From contig CP119310.1 of NCBI GenBank assembly GCA_029203185.1, positions 930,001-994,000 on the forward strand: a DNA stretch of 64,000 nt, given 5' to 3'. This document shows positions 26,987 through 35,481 of the stretch, one piece after another. The position numbers and the translations under genes are program-made. The notes under the pieces are model-generated. The model searched no databases and was not told the DNA's origin. It worked only from the letters and a program-made list of their open reading frames with translations. Every line of letters begins with the position of its first letter. Position 1 is the first letter of the stretch. The stretch is from Candidatus Chryseobacterium colombiense. Its GTDB lineage: Bacteria; Bacteroidota; Bacteroidia; Flavobacteriales; Weeksellaceae.

Positions 26987-27021
26987 TTGTTCGTTTAGTT
27001 CTGAACTAATTTTTACATTTG
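26987..27021 (+). promoter_or_regulatory. Promoter and palindromic operator of the RND efflux operon
   Basis: TTG (26987-26989) and TACATTTG (27014-27021, exact -7 match) are separated by 24 bases. Within the spacer lies a perfect 15-base palindrome, TTAGTTC-T-GAACTAA (26995-27009). A dimeric MarR/GbsR-type protein such as the first gene product of this operon would be expected to bind it and block the promoter. Binding is inferred. Confidence 0.6.
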
Positions 27022-27037
27022 TTCAAATTTATATACC

Positions 27038-27493
27038 ATGCATAAGAGTATAGAGATTGATGAAAAAATTTTTCAGGATGCTGTAAGGTTTTATGGCACC
27101 ATTTTCAACGTACCTCCATTAGCTTCTAAAATTTATGCCTACCTGCTTTTCGATTATGAGAGGGTAGGAATTACTTTTGATGAGTTTGTGGAAGTTCTTT
27201 CTGCAAGCAAAAGCTCGGTTTCTACAAGTATTTCTTTACTACTGAAAGCTCAGCTTATTGTAGATCATAATAAAATGGACGAACGAAAACGGTATTTTTT
27301 CATCAATGATGAATATAAGAAGATAAGATTTGAAAAAATAGTTCAAAAGATGCAAGACGAATTAAAACTACTAGATGACTTAGATCGGTTTAAAAAAAAT
27401 CATGACGATGTGTATAATGAGAAAATGGAGGCTTACAAAGCGCTTTTAAATAAAAACATAATTAATATTCAGGAATCTCTTAATAAACTATAA
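27038..27493 (+). CDS. GbsR/MarR-type transcriptional regulator
   Basis: 151 residues. A winged helix-turn-helix spans about residues 20-95 (ASKIYAYLLFDYERVGITFDEFVEVLSASKSSVSTSISLLLKAQLIV...MDERKRYFFIN), followed by a long C-terminal dimerisation helix. The helix layout is GbsR-like MarR. It is the first gene of the tripartite efflux operon, one base before the adaptor gene, and so is the probable local repressor. A palindrome in its own promoter supports autoregulation. Confidence 0.82.
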   Translation: MHKSIEIDEKIFQDAVRFYGTIFNVPPLASKIYAYLLFDYERVGITFDEFVEVLSASKSSVSTSISLLLKAQLIVDHNKMDERKRYFFINDEYKKIRFEKIVQKMQDELKLLDDLDRFKKNHDDVYNEKMEAYKALLNKNIINIQESLNKL

Positions 27494-27494
27494 A

Positions 27495-28679
27495 ATGAAC
27501 AGTAAACTAGTTATACTTTCTATTGCAGCGCTTTCGCTCACTGCCTGCAAAAAAGAAGCTCCGAAACAGGATGGTGCAAAACCATATCCTGTAGTGAATG
27601 TGGAGTCAAAAAATATAGTCGGCTATCAGACTTTTCCCGCTACCATTCAGGGAAAAATAAATAATGATGTTCGGGCTAAAATACAAGGTTATATTACGCA
27701 GGTTTTGGTAGATGAAGGGCAGTACGTTACAAAAGGGCAGCCTTTGTTCCGCCTTGAAACCAACATTTTAAATGAAAATGCAGCTGCTTCCAAAGCAGGA
27801 ATCGGTGCTGCTGAATCTAATATTGCAGCAGCTCAGGCTTCTGTAAATGCAGCTCAGGTGGAGGTGAACAAACTAAAACCTCTTGTTCAGAAAAATATCA
27901 TCAGCAATGTTCAGCTGCAGACAGCTCAGGCAAATCTTGCTCAGGCTCAGGCTCAATTACAACAGGCCAATGCAGCCAAAAGACAAGCGGTTGCCAACTA
28001 TAAAGGAGTAGAAGCCAACATCGAATATTCTGTTATTCGTGCACCTATTTCGGGGGTTATCGGGAAACTTCCTTTAAAAGTAGGGAGCTTAGTAGGCCCT
28101 ACAGATCAGACTCCTCTAACTACAATTTCAGATACTTCACAATTGTATGCTTACTTTTCAATGAATGAAAAGGAGTATTTTAATTTCCTTGAAAAATCTC
28201 CGGGTGCTTCTTTACCTGAAAAAATTAAAAATCTACCCTTGGTAGAATTGCAATTGGCCAACGGAAGTATTTACGGTGAAAAAGGTAGAATTGAAACAAT
28301 GACGGGGCAGATTGATGCTACAACGGGTACGATTCAGTTCAGAGTCGGCTTCTCCAATCCTCAGAAACTTTTGAGCAATGGTAACAGTGGGACAATCAGA
28401 CTTCCAAAAACATATGAGAATGTTTTAGTAGTTCCTGAAAGTGCTACCTACGAACAACAAGGTATTGTTTACGTTTATAAAGTAGAAAAAGATACTGCTA
28501 AAAATGTGGTGGTCAACGTAATTGATAGAATCGACAATTTAGCTTTAATTAAATCAGGTGTCAACAAAGATGAAACCATCATCGCGGCTGGTATCGGAGG
28601 TTTAAAACCTGGAACAGCAATCATCAAAAAGCCTGTAAAAATGGATAGTCTTGTTCAATCAATAAAACCGAAATTCTAA
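27495..28679 (+). CDS. RND efflux periplasmic adaptor (MFP) lipoprotein
   Basis: 394 residues. A short signal peptide ends in the lipobox LTAC (Cys 18). Then come a beta-barrel/lipoyl half (IQGYITQVLVDEGQYVTKGQPLFRLE), an alanine/glutamine-rich coiled-coil hairpin (about 95-170), the second lipoyl half (YSVIRAPISGVIGKLPLKVGSLV) and the membrane-proximal domain. This is an AcrA/MexA-type adaptor linking the inner membrane pump with the outer membrane channel. It is located one base after the regulator and one base before the pump gene, so it is tightly coupled. Confidence 0.93.
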   Translation: MNSKLVILSIAALSLTACKKEAPKQDGAKPYPVVNVESKNIVGYQTFPATIQGKINNDVRAKIQGYITQVLVDEGQYVTKGQPLFRLETNILNENAAASKAGIGAAESNIAAAQASVNAAQVEVNKLKPLVQKNIISNVQLQTAQANLAQAQAQLQQANAAKRQAVANYKGVEANIEYSVIRAPISGVIGKLPLKVGSLVGPTDQTPLTTISDTSQLYAYFSMNEKEYFNFLEKSPGASLPEKIKNLPLVELQLANGSIYGEKGRIETMTGQIDATTGTIQFRVGFSNPQKLLSNGNSGTIRLPKTYENVLVVPESATYEQQGIVYVYKVEKDTAKNVVVNVIDRIDNLALIKSGVNKDETIIAAGIGGLKPGTAIIKKPVKMDSLVQSIKPKF

Positions 28680-28680
28680 A

Positions 28681-31600
28681 ATGATTAAAAATTTTATAAA
28701 CAGACCGGTTTTATCCACGGTAATCTCAATCTTGATTGTGATTCTCGGGGTTTTGGGATTGATCTCACTACCGGTTACACAGTATCCTGATATTGCGCCT
28801 CCTACAGTAAGTGTTTCAACGAACTACACCGGAGCCAATGCAGAAACCGTGATGAAAAGTGTTGTAGTACCTTTGGAAGAACAGATCAACGGGGTAGAAG
28901 GTATGGATTACATCACTTCTTCGGCCGGAAACGATGGTTCAGCTCAGATCCAGGTATTCTTTAAGCAGGGAATCGACCCGGATATTGCAGCGGTAAACGT
29001 ACAGAACCGTGTTGCAAGAGCAACTCCTTTATTACCGAGTGAAGTTACACGTTCAGGGGTTGTTACTCAAAAACAGCAGACCAGTGCCTTGATGTATATG
29101 TCTTTCTACTCTGAAAACAAAGATTTAGACGATGTATACCTTCAGAACTTCCTAAATATTAATATTATCCCCAACCTAAAAAGGATTAACGGGGTAGGTG
29201 ATGCCAATGTTTTCGGAGGTAAAAACTACTCGATGAGAGTCTGGTTAGATCCTGCTAAAATGGCGGCTTACGGAGTAACTCCAACTGATGTTACCAATGC
29301 AATCAATGAGCAGAGTAGAGAAGCGGCTGCAGGTTCTATCGGACAAAACAGTGGAAGCTCTTTCGAATACATCATTAAATATGTTGGTAAATTCAACGAT
29401 AAGGCACAATATGATAATATCATCATTAAAGCTCTTCCGGACGGACAAAACCTGATGTTGAAAGACGTTGCTAAAGTAGAATTGGCAGGTCAGTCTTATA
29501 CAGGAATCGGGGAAAACGGGAACAATCCATCCATCAGTATGGGGATCTTCCAGACACCGGGTTCTAATGCTCAGGAGATTATTAAAAACATTAAAGCTTA
29601 TCTAAAATCTGCAGAAGGAACTTTCCCTCAGGGAATTAAGTATACATTTAACTTTGATACCAACGAATTCCTTGAAGCATCCATCGATAAAGTAGTTCAT
29701 ACTCTAATCGAAGCATTTATACTGGTATTTATCGTTGTTTACATTTTCCTTCAGGATTTCAGATCGACTTTGATTCCAGCAATTGCGGTTCCGGTTTCTA
29801 TTGTGGGAGCATTTTTCTTCCTGAATTTATTTGGATATTCCTTAAACCTATTAACGTTATTTGCCTTGGTATTGGCTATCGGTATCGTTGTTGATGATGC
29901 GATTGTCGTCGTCGAAGCCGTGCACGCCAAGATGGAACATGGTATTTCCGATGCTAAAAAAGCTACCGTAGAAGCAATGGATGAAATTACAGGGGCAATT
30001 ATTTCAATTACTTTAGTAATGGCAGCTGTATTCGTTCCCGTAACATTTATTACAGGTCCGACCGGAGTATTTTACCAACAGTTTGGGATCACGCTTATTA
30101 TTGCGATTATCATTTCGGCAATTAACGCTTTAACTTTAAGTCCGGTTTTATGTTCATTATTCCTAAAACCTCACGAAGCACATCATGCAGAATATAAGAA
30201 TCTGAACTTCCTTCAAAAATTCTTCTATAAGTTCAATATTGCTTTCAAAACAGCTACTGAACGTTATGGAAAAGGATTCGTATTCTTATTGAGACATAAA
30301 TGGGTTACGTTAATCATTTTTGCGGTAACAGCCGGTATATTATATTGGGCAAGTTCTACCATGAAAAAAGGTTTCGTACCTACAGAAGACAGAGGGATTA
30401 TCTTTACTGATGTTCAGCTTCCTCCGGGAGCTTCTATGGAAAGAACCTATAATGCGTTAAAAACCCTTCAGGCAAAAGCTTTAAAAGTTCCTGGAGTACA
30501 AAACGTTACCATTTCTACCGGTAGAGGATTCTTATCCGGAAACGGGAGTAACAATGGTCTTGCCTTCATTAAACTGAAACCTTTTGACGAAAGAAAACAA
30601 GGCGGACAGACTTCTGAAGACATCACCAAACAGTTATTCGGAATTTCAGGAGCCGTTCCTGATGCAAAAGTTGTATTCTTCCAGCCACCGAGTGTACCCG
30701 GTTTCGGTAACAGTGCGGGTTTTGAGATGGTATTATTGGATAAATCGGGGGGAGAATATGCTGACTTAGATAATAAAATGAATGAATTCATCGGTAAATT
30801 GATGCAAAGACCAGAAATCGAATTTGCACAGTCTTCATTCAACACAAAATATCCTCAGTATGAAATGCAGGTAAATGTACCATTGGCTAAGCAGATGGGA
30901 GTTTCTGTAAGTGATATTCTTGCTACCATGCAGGGCTATATCGGAGGAATTTACACTGCTGACTTTACCAAATATGGAAAACAGTTCAGGGTAATGGTTC
31001 AGGCTCTTCCTGATAACAGAAAAAGCATTGAAAACCTTAATGAACTTTATGTAAAAACAGGTTCAGGCGTAATGTCACCGATTTCTCAGTTTGTATCGAT
31101 GAAAAAGGCATACGGGCCACAATCTGTAAGCCGTTACAACCTATTTACTTCGGTGAAAATTACTGGGGCCAACTCCGCGGGATACAGTTCCGGAGATGCC
31201 ATTACGGCTGTTCAGCAGGTAGCTGATGAAACTTTGAACCAGAATTATGCTGTAGAATTCACAGGATTAACGAGAGAAGAATTAAATTCTGGATCTCAAA
31301 CCTTATTGATTTTCGGATTAAGTTTAATTTTCGTTTACTTTATTCTTTCTGCACAGTATGAAAGTTATATTCTTCCGCTTATTGTGGTAATTTCTCTTCC
31401 TCTTGGGGTAATGGGAGCTTATTTCGGTCAGAAAATCATGGGCTTGGAAAACAATATTTATTTCCAGATTGCCCTGATCATGTTGGTTGGTTTATTGGCT
31501 AAAAATGCCATTCTGATTGTTGAATTTGCTGTCCAGAGAAGACACCACGGTGAAACGATCGTTATGTCTGCCATTAATGCTGCAAAAGCAAGATTAAGAC

Positions 31601-31827
31601 CTATCCTGATGACCTCATTTGCATTTATCTTTGGTCTATTGCCATTGGTTTTAGCAAGTGGAATTGGTGCGGTTGGTAACCGTTCCATTGCAACCGGTGC
31701 GGCAATAGGATTATTGATAGGTACGATTCTGGGATTATTCGTAATTCCGGTATTATATGTAATTTTTGAATACTTGCAGGAGAAAATTAAGCCTATTAAA
31801 AAAGAAGAAATCAATTTAGCAGAATAA
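28681..31827 (+). CDS. RND multidrug efflux pump (HAE1 family, AcrB-like)
   Basis: 1048 residues, the normal length. The opening FINRPVLSTVISILIVILG, the conserved PVTQYPDIAPPTVSVSTNYTGANAETV stretch, and the proton-relay region LALVLAIGIVVDDAIVVVEAV (the Asp pair in TM4) are diagnostic of HAE1 pumps. The second half shows the FGLSLIFVYFILSAQYESY and IMLVGLLAKNAILIVEFA segments. Proton-driven export of hydrophobic compounds is expected; the substrates are unknown. It is operonic with the adaptor upstream and the outer membrane factor downstream. Confidence 0.96.
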   Translation: MIKNFINRPVLSTVISILIVILGVLGLISLPVTQYPDIAPPTVSVSTNYTGANAETVMKSVVVPLEEQINGVEGMDYITSSAGNDGSAQIQVFFKQGIDPDIAAVNVQNRVARATPLLPSEVTRSGVVTQKQQTSALMYMSFYSENKDLDDVYLQNFLNINIIPNLKRINGVGDANVFGGKNYSMRVWLDPAKMAAYGVTPTDVTNAINEQSREAAAGSIGQNSGSSFEYIIKYVGKFNDKAQYDNIIIKALPDGQNLMLKDVAKVELAGQSYTGIGENGNNPSISMGIFQTPGSNAQEIIKNIKAYLKSAEGTFPQGIKYTFNFDTNEFLEASIDKVVHTLIEAFILVFIVVYIFLQDFRSTLIPAIAVPVSIVGAFFFLNLFGYSLNLLTLFALVLAIGIVVDDAIVVVEAVHAKMEHGISDAKKATVEAMDEITGAIISITLVMAAVFVPVTFITGPTGVFYQQFGITLIIAIIISAINALTLSPVLCSLFLKPHEAHHAEYKNLNFLQKFFYKFNIAFKTATERYGKGFVFLLRHKWVTLIIFAVTAGILYWASSTMKKGFVPTEDRGIIFTDVQLPPGASMERTYNALKTLQAKALKVPGVQNVTISTGRGFLSGNGSNNGLAFIKLKPFDERKQGGQTSEDITKQLFGISGAVPDAKVVFFQPPSVPGFGNSAGFEMVLLDKSGGEYADLDNKMNEFIGKLMQRPEIEFAQSSFNTKYPQYEMQVNVPLAKQMGVSVSDILATMQGYIGGIYTADFTKYGKQFRVMVQALPDNRKSIENLNELYVKTGSGVMSPISQFVSMKKAYGPQSVSRYNLFTSVKITGANSAGYSSGDAITAVQQVADETLNQNYAVEFTGLTREELNSGSQTLLIFGLSLIFVYFILSAQYESYILPLIVVISLPLGVMGAYFGQKIMGLENNIYFQIALIMLVGLLAKNAILIVEFAVQRRHHGETIVMSAINAAKARLRPILMTSFAFIFGLLPLVLASGIGAVGNRSIATGAAIGLLIGTILGLFVIPVLYVIFEYLQEKIKPIKKEEINLAE

Positions 31828-31837
31828 AATTAAGTTA

Positions 31838-31889
31838 GTTTAAGGTTTCTGAGTTCAAAGTTTAACAACCAGAGCCCGAAACCTTAAAC
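31838..31889. repeat. 12-bp perfect intergenic hairpin within the RND operon
   Basis: GTTTAAGGTTTC (31838-31849) is perfectly inverted as GAAACCTTAAAC (31878-31889), with a 28-base loop. It lies between the pump gene and the channel gene and has no T-run. The following bases (ACCTAAAACTTTAAACC) continue the same degenerate AAACCT/ACTTT pattern. Confidence 0.65.
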
Positions 31890-31912
31890 CTAAAACTTTA
31901 AACCTTTAAAGA

Positions 31913-33328
31913 ATGAAGAGTTTATTAAACATCATAAAAGGAATAACATTTTCAGTCGCAATTCTTGCTGCCGTATCCTCTTGTATGGCGAGAAAAGAAT
32001 ATCACAGACCAGATCATGTTGTTGACGAAAAGCTGTACCGTACAGATATGCTTCCTGCTGACAGTACAAACATTTCTAATGTTTCCTGGAAAGAGATTTT
32101 TACAGATCCTATCCTTCAGAGGCATATTTCAAAGGCACTGGAAAACAACCTGGATATAAGAATTGCTTTACAGAGTATCAATTCTGCGGAAGCTTATTTA
32201 AAACAAAGTAAAGCAGCTTATGAACCGACAGTAACGGTTGGTCCCGGCTATACTTTCCAGACCCAGTCTTTGAATACACAAACCGGACAGTTATTCGGGC
32301 AAAGAAGATATATCAACCAGCTTGACATTACGGCAAGTATTGGTTTTGAAGCTGATCTTTGGGGAAAATTAAAAGCCCAGGAAAAAGCTCAGTTAGCTAC
32401 TTATTTAGGAACAGTTGCCGCTCACAAAGCAGTAAAAAGTGATTTGATTGCTTCCATTGCTTCTGCTTATTATCAGTTATTGACTTTTGATGAGCAGAAA
32501 AAAATCATCACAGAAACTATTAAAGTCCGTGAGCAAAATTTAGAAACCACCAAAGCTTTAAAAGTTTCAGGAACCGTTACAGAAGTAGCAGTTCAGCAGA
32601 GTGAGGCTTTAGTGTATAATGCAAAATCCTTATTAATTGACATCGATACCCAGATTCAGCTGTTGGAAAATACAATGAGCTTATTGATGGGAGAACCTTC
32701 TCATTCAATTGAAAGATCATCTTTGGAAGCTCAAAATGTTCCGATTGATTTAAAATTGGGATATCCGGCTCAGTTGTTATCAAACAGACCGGACGTAATG
32801 AAAGCGGAATACAGCTTAATGAACGCTTTTGAGCTTACAAACGCTGCAAAAGCCCAGTTTTATCCTACTTTAAAAATTACAGGTAGCGGAGGTCTTCAGT
32901 CTATGGATATCGATCACCTGTTCAGTGTCAATTCTTTGTTTGCAAGTGTTGTAGCAGGTTTAGCACAGCCTATCTTAAACAAAAGAACAATCAAGACCAA
33001 TTATGAAGTAAGCCTTGCCAATCAGGAAACTGCTTATCTGAATTTCAGAAAAACAGTTCTTACTGCAGGAAAAGAAGTTTCAGATGCAATCCGCGTGTTC
33101 TCAGTTCAGGATTCTTATATCGCACTGAAGCAGAAAGAACTGGATTCCTATAAAAAATCTGTAGATTACTCTCAGGAATTGGTGAACTATGGTATGGCCA
33201 ATTATCTTGAAGTGTTAAATGCAAGTGTCAATTCATTAAATGCGGAATTGAACATTGCCAATGCAAAATACAGTAAAATGAAGGCTGGAGTAGAGCTTTA
33301 CCAGGCTCTTGGAGGTGGTTGGAAATAA
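31913..33328 (+). CDS. TolC/OprM-type outer membrane efflux channel lipoprotein
   Basis: 471 residues. The signal peptide ends in a lipobox (AVSSC, Cys 24). Two repeated OEP domains follow: the first from about residue 70 (KALENNLDIRIALQSINSAEAYLKQ) and the second from about 280 (LLSNRPDVMKAEYSLMNAFELTNAAKAQFYPTLKI). The latter is the classic NodT-family motif. It forms the trimeric outer membrane duct of the RND pump encoded upstream. Confidence 0.94.
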   Translation: MKSLLNIIKGITFSVAILAAVSSCMARKEYHRPDHVVDEKLYRTDMLPADSTNISNVSWKEIFTDPILQRHISKALENNLDIRIALQSINSAEAYLKQSKAAYEPTVTVGPGYTFQTQSLNTQTGQLFGQRRYINQLDITASIGFEADLWGKLKAQEKAQLATYLGTVAAHKAVKSDLIASIASAYYQLLTFDEQKKIITETIKVREQNLETTKALKVSGTVTEVAVQQSEALVYNAKSLLIDIDTQIQLLENTMSLLMGEPSHSIERSSLEAQNVPIDLKLGYPAQLLSNRPDVMKAEYSLMNAFELTNAAKAQFYPTLKITGSGGLQSMDIDHLFSVNSLFASVVAGLAQPILNKRTIKTNYEVSLANQETAYLNFRKTVLTAGKEVSDAIRVFSVQDSYIALKQKELDSYKKSVDYSQELVNYGMANYLEVLNASVNSLNAELNIANAKYSKMKAGVELYQALGGGWK

Positions 33329-33350
33329 ATTCTAATATTTAAGTAAGTAA

Positions 33351-33384
33351 AACGTGTATTGATGAACTTCAATGCACGTTTTTT
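33351..33384 (+). terminator. Terminator of the RND operon
   Basis: AACGTGTATTGA pairs with TCAATGCACGTT (one G-T pair) around a six-base loop, followed by TTTT. Confidence 0.8.
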
Positions 33385-33424
33385 ATTTTAATTTAATCAT
33401 AACTCAAAAAAAAATAACTCTCTC

Positions 33425-33464
33425 TGTCATTCTGAATGAAACAAAATGCAATGAAGTATCTCAC
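33425..33464. repeat. Dispersed palindromic repeat, half copy
   Basis: TGTCATTCTGAATGAAAC followed by CAATGAAGTATCTCAC matches one arm of the copy at 60975-61041, with a short insertion. No inverted partner arm is found, so it is a half element. The rest of the gap up to 33540 is AT-rich and empty. Confidence 0.55.
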
Positions 33465-33546
33465 TTTACTTTACTACACCATTTAAAACTTAAATTAATT
33501 TAAAAAACTCATTATCAATATATTAAATATAATTTTTCATCTTTAT

Positions 33547-33577
33547 TTGTAAATATGTAGTTAACTACGTAGTTTTG
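33547..33577 (+). promoter_or_regulatory. Promoter with overlapping palindromic operators for the GNAT-MarR operon
   Basis: TTG (33547-33549) is followed after 20 bases by TAGTTTTG (33570-33577), an exact -7 match. The spacer holds two overlapping perfect 12-bp palindromes within GTAGTTAACTACGTAGTT (33557-33574): GTAGTTAACTAC and AACTACGTAGTT. The second overlaps the -7 element itself. This is the expected layout for repression by the MarR protein encoded second in the operon. Confidence 0.65.
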
Positions 33578-33593
33578 TACATAAATAATTACA

Positions 33594-34082
33594 ATGTTAG
33601 AAATCAAAACAATAAACAACACCTATTCAAAATCAGTTATAGACCTTGTTTTGAATATTCAGCAAAAAGAATTCAATGTTCCGATCACGATAGAAGATCA
33701 ACCCGATCTTATGCAAATTGAAAATTTTTATCTAAACAGTGGCGGGAATTTCTGGGGAGCTTTTATTAATGATGAACTTGTGGGAACCATTGCATTGGTA
33801 AAGTTTGATGAAAATGCCGCTGCTATCCGAAAAATGTTTGTAAAAAAGGATTTCAGGGGAAAAGAACACAATATCGCTCAGCAACTATTAGAAACGCTCA
33901 TTACTTACTGTCATGAAAATGGAATAGAAGAAGTATATTTGGGAACGGTATCGATACTCAAAGCTGCGCTACGTTTTTACGAACGGAATCACTTTAAAAT
34001 CATTGACAAGGAAGACTTACCTGCAAAATTCCCTTTGATGAGTGCCGATAATGTATTTTGTTTCTTAGATCTAAAATCATAA
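33594..34082 (+). CDS. GNAT-family N-acetyltransferase
   Basis: 162 residues. GNAT motif A appears as AAIRKMFVKKDFRGKEHNIAQQLLETLITYC (about 80-110), although the usual R/Q-x-x-G-x-G/A is weakened to RGKEHN. The region GIEEVYLGTVSILKAALRFYERNHFKII provides motif B. The substrate is unknown. The gene is first in a two-gene unit with a MarR regulator three bases downstream; acetyltransferase-MarR pairs often deal with small toxic compounds, which is inference here. Confidence 0.8.
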   Translation: MLEIKTINNTYSKSVIDLVLNIQQKEFNVPITIEDQPDLMQIENFYLNSGGNFWGAFINDELVGTIALVKFDENAAAIRKMFVKKDFRGKEHNIAQQLLETLITYCHENGIEEVYLGTVSILKAALRFYERNHFKIIDKEDLPAKFPLMSADNVFCFLDLKS

Positions 34083-34085
34083 ACT

Positions 34086-34571
34086 ATGAATGTCATTAAT
34101 GAATCCGGAACCCTCGCTTTATCAACAAGACTGCAGCGCCTCAGTGAACAGTTGCGTAAGGACGGAGCTTTAATTTATAAAGAATTCGGAATCGATTTCG
34201 AACCCAAATGGTTTCCGGTGATCTTTACCCTGCATCATAAACAGACACTCAGCGTAGTAGAAATCGCTAACGAAATAGGCTATACCCATCCTTCCACCAT
34301 CAGTCTTTTGAAAGAGCTTGAAAAACAGCAGATGATACAGTCCAAAAAAGATAAAACCGACGAACGAAAGCGCCTGATAGAAATTGCACCTAAAGGAATG
34401 GAACTCATAGAAAAAATGAAACCGGTCTGGGAAATTATCTCAAAAGTATTAGGTGAAATAGCTGATAATGAAAACCATTTACTCAAAGCTATCAATGAGG
34501 CGGAAGAAAAAATTACCCATCAATCTTTTTTGCAGCGGGTTTTACAGCTGAAGAACGCGGATAACAAATAA
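34086..34571 (+). CDS. MarR-family transcriptional regulator
   Basis: 161 residues with a clear MarR winged helix: LSVVEIANEIGYTHPSTISLLKELEKQQMIQSKKDKTDERKRLIEIAPKGMEL (about residues 58-110), where the D-x-R wing is conserved. N- and C-terminal helices form the dimer interface. It begins three bases after the acetyltransferase gene and is the obvious candidate ligand for the palindromes in their shared promoter. Confidence 0.9.
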   Translation: MNVINESGTLALSTRLQRLSEQLRKDGALIYKEFGIDFEPKWFPVIFTLHHKQTLSVVEIANEIGYTHPSTISLLKELEKQQMIQSKKDKTDERKRLIEIAPKGMELIEKMKPVWEIISKVLGEIADNENHLLKAINEAEEKITHQSFLQRVLQLKNADNK

Positions 34572-34595
34572 TTTAGACAAAATAACTTCATAAAA

Positions 34596-34625
34596 AAAAG
34601 AGTTACAATTAATTGCAACTCTTTT
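34596..34625 (-). terminator. Terminator after the tRNA-Ala gene
   Basis: AAAAGAGTT plus an inner arm pairs with AACTCTTTT, one mismatch in a 15-bp stem. The minus strand continues as a T-run. It may also end the convergent MarR operon. Confidence 0.75.
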
Positions 34626-34626
34626 G

Positions 34627-34700
34627 TGGAGAATACGGGGATCGAACCCGTCACCTTTAGACTGCCAGTCTAACGCTCTAGCCAGATGAGCTAATTCCCC
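34627..34700 (-). tRNA. tRNA-Ala (anticodon GGC)
   Basis: The minus strand folds as a 74-nt tRNA. The acceptor GGGGAAT pairs with ATTCTCC and has a G3-U70 wobble, the alanine identity element. The D arm is AGCTCATCTGGCTAGAGC, the anticodon stem TTAGA/TCTAA encloses CTGGCAG with anticodon GGC, and the T arm is ACGGGTTCGATCCCCGT. The 3' CCA is not encoded; the discriminator base is A. Confidence 0.93.
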
Positions 34701-34717
34701 AGTCCGTTTCGTGGTTG

Positions 34718-34746
34718 CAAAAATAGAAATTATTTCCAAAATTCAA
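34718..34746 (-). promoter_or_regulatory. Promoter of tRNA-Ala
   Basis: On the minus strand TTG (34744-34746) is followed after 18 bases by TATTTTTG (34718-34725), an exact -7 match, 17 bases before the mature tRNA end. Confidence 0.6.
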
Positions 34747-34889
34747 TCATTATTATAAATAATTTGTTAAATAGTTTTTCACAAAACTGATTATTATGAA
34801 TTTGATTACAATATCAATTGAAATTAAATCTTTCTTTAATTACTGAAAAATAAACATTTCAAAAAGCCTAAGAAATTAAATTAAAATTA

Positions 34890-34897
34890 TATATTTG
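34890..34897 (+). promoter_or_regulatory. Probable -7 element of the small lipoprotein gene
   Basis: TATATTTG matches the -7 consensus exactly, 48 bases before the start codon. No -33 element is obvious. Confidence 0.4.
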
Positions 34898-34945
34898 CCA
34901 AATTCAAACTCAACAAGATTTATTTCATAAAACTTTTATTAAACT

Positions 34946-35320
34946 ATGAAGAAACTTTTTTTACTCTTATTAACAGCTTTTTTATTTATCGGATGTAGTT
35001 CGGATGACGACAGCATTTATGATTTTATCGGGACTTGGCATGGAACATATGAAGGAAGTGATAAAGGAGTGTGGAATATTGTTGTAGCAAGTGATGGAAA
35101 AGTGACCGGAACAATGCATTCTGATGTGAATCAGGAAAATTACAATATTTCCGGAAATGTTAATTCTTCCGGAGATTTAAATGCTGCAGTGGGTCTTCCG
35201 TCTGACGGACAATTCAGAGGAAATCTTAACACTGATAAAAAAGGAAGTGGAAGTTGGGTAAATTCAGTTCCTACACCTGAAAGATCAGGAACATGGAGTG
35301 GCGAAAAAGATAAAAAATAA
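34946..35320 (+). CDS. Small surface-type lipoprotein of unknown function
   Basis: 124 residues. A signal peptide ends in the lipobox FIGC (Cys 17), followed by Ser-Ser-Asp-Asp-Asp. An acidic run right after the lipidated Cys is the kind of signal that sends Bacteroidota lipoproteins to the cell surface. The mature part alternates short strands with glycines (IGTWHGTYEGSDKG, GKVTGTMHSD, GQFRGNLNTDKKGSGSW), suggesting a small beta-barrel or lipocalin-like fold. No known family is recognised. It is a single gene with its own terminator. Confidence 0.75.
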   Translation: MKKLFLLLLTAFLFIGCSSDDDSIYDFIGTWHGTYEGSDKGVWNIVVASDGKVTGTMHSDVNQENYNISGNVNSSGDLNAAVGLPSDGQFRGNLNTDKKGSGSWVNSVPTPERSGTWSGEKDKK

Positions 35321-35340
35321 GATTTAAAAATATATAATAA

Positions 35341-35370
35341 AATCCGGAAAATTAATTTTTCCGGATTTTT
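35341..35370 (+). terminator. Terminator after the small lipoprotein gene
   Basis: AAATCCGGAAAA pairs with TTTTCCGGATTT around a five-base loop, followed by T residues. Confidence 0.85.
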
Positions 35371-35445
35371 TGTTTTTAAAGAAAAAAATGTTTTTAATCT
35401 GTTTAATTTAACAAATCCTCAATAATATGTAATGTACTAAATTTA

Positions 35446-35453
35446 TATATTTG
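35446..35453 (+). promoter_or_regulatory. Probable -7 element of the NlpC/P60 gene
   Basis: TATATTTG matches the -7 consensus exactly, 28 bases before the start codon. No -33 element is evident. Confidence 0.4.
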
Positions 35454-35481
35454 CAATACATCATTAAACAATCGGAAACGC

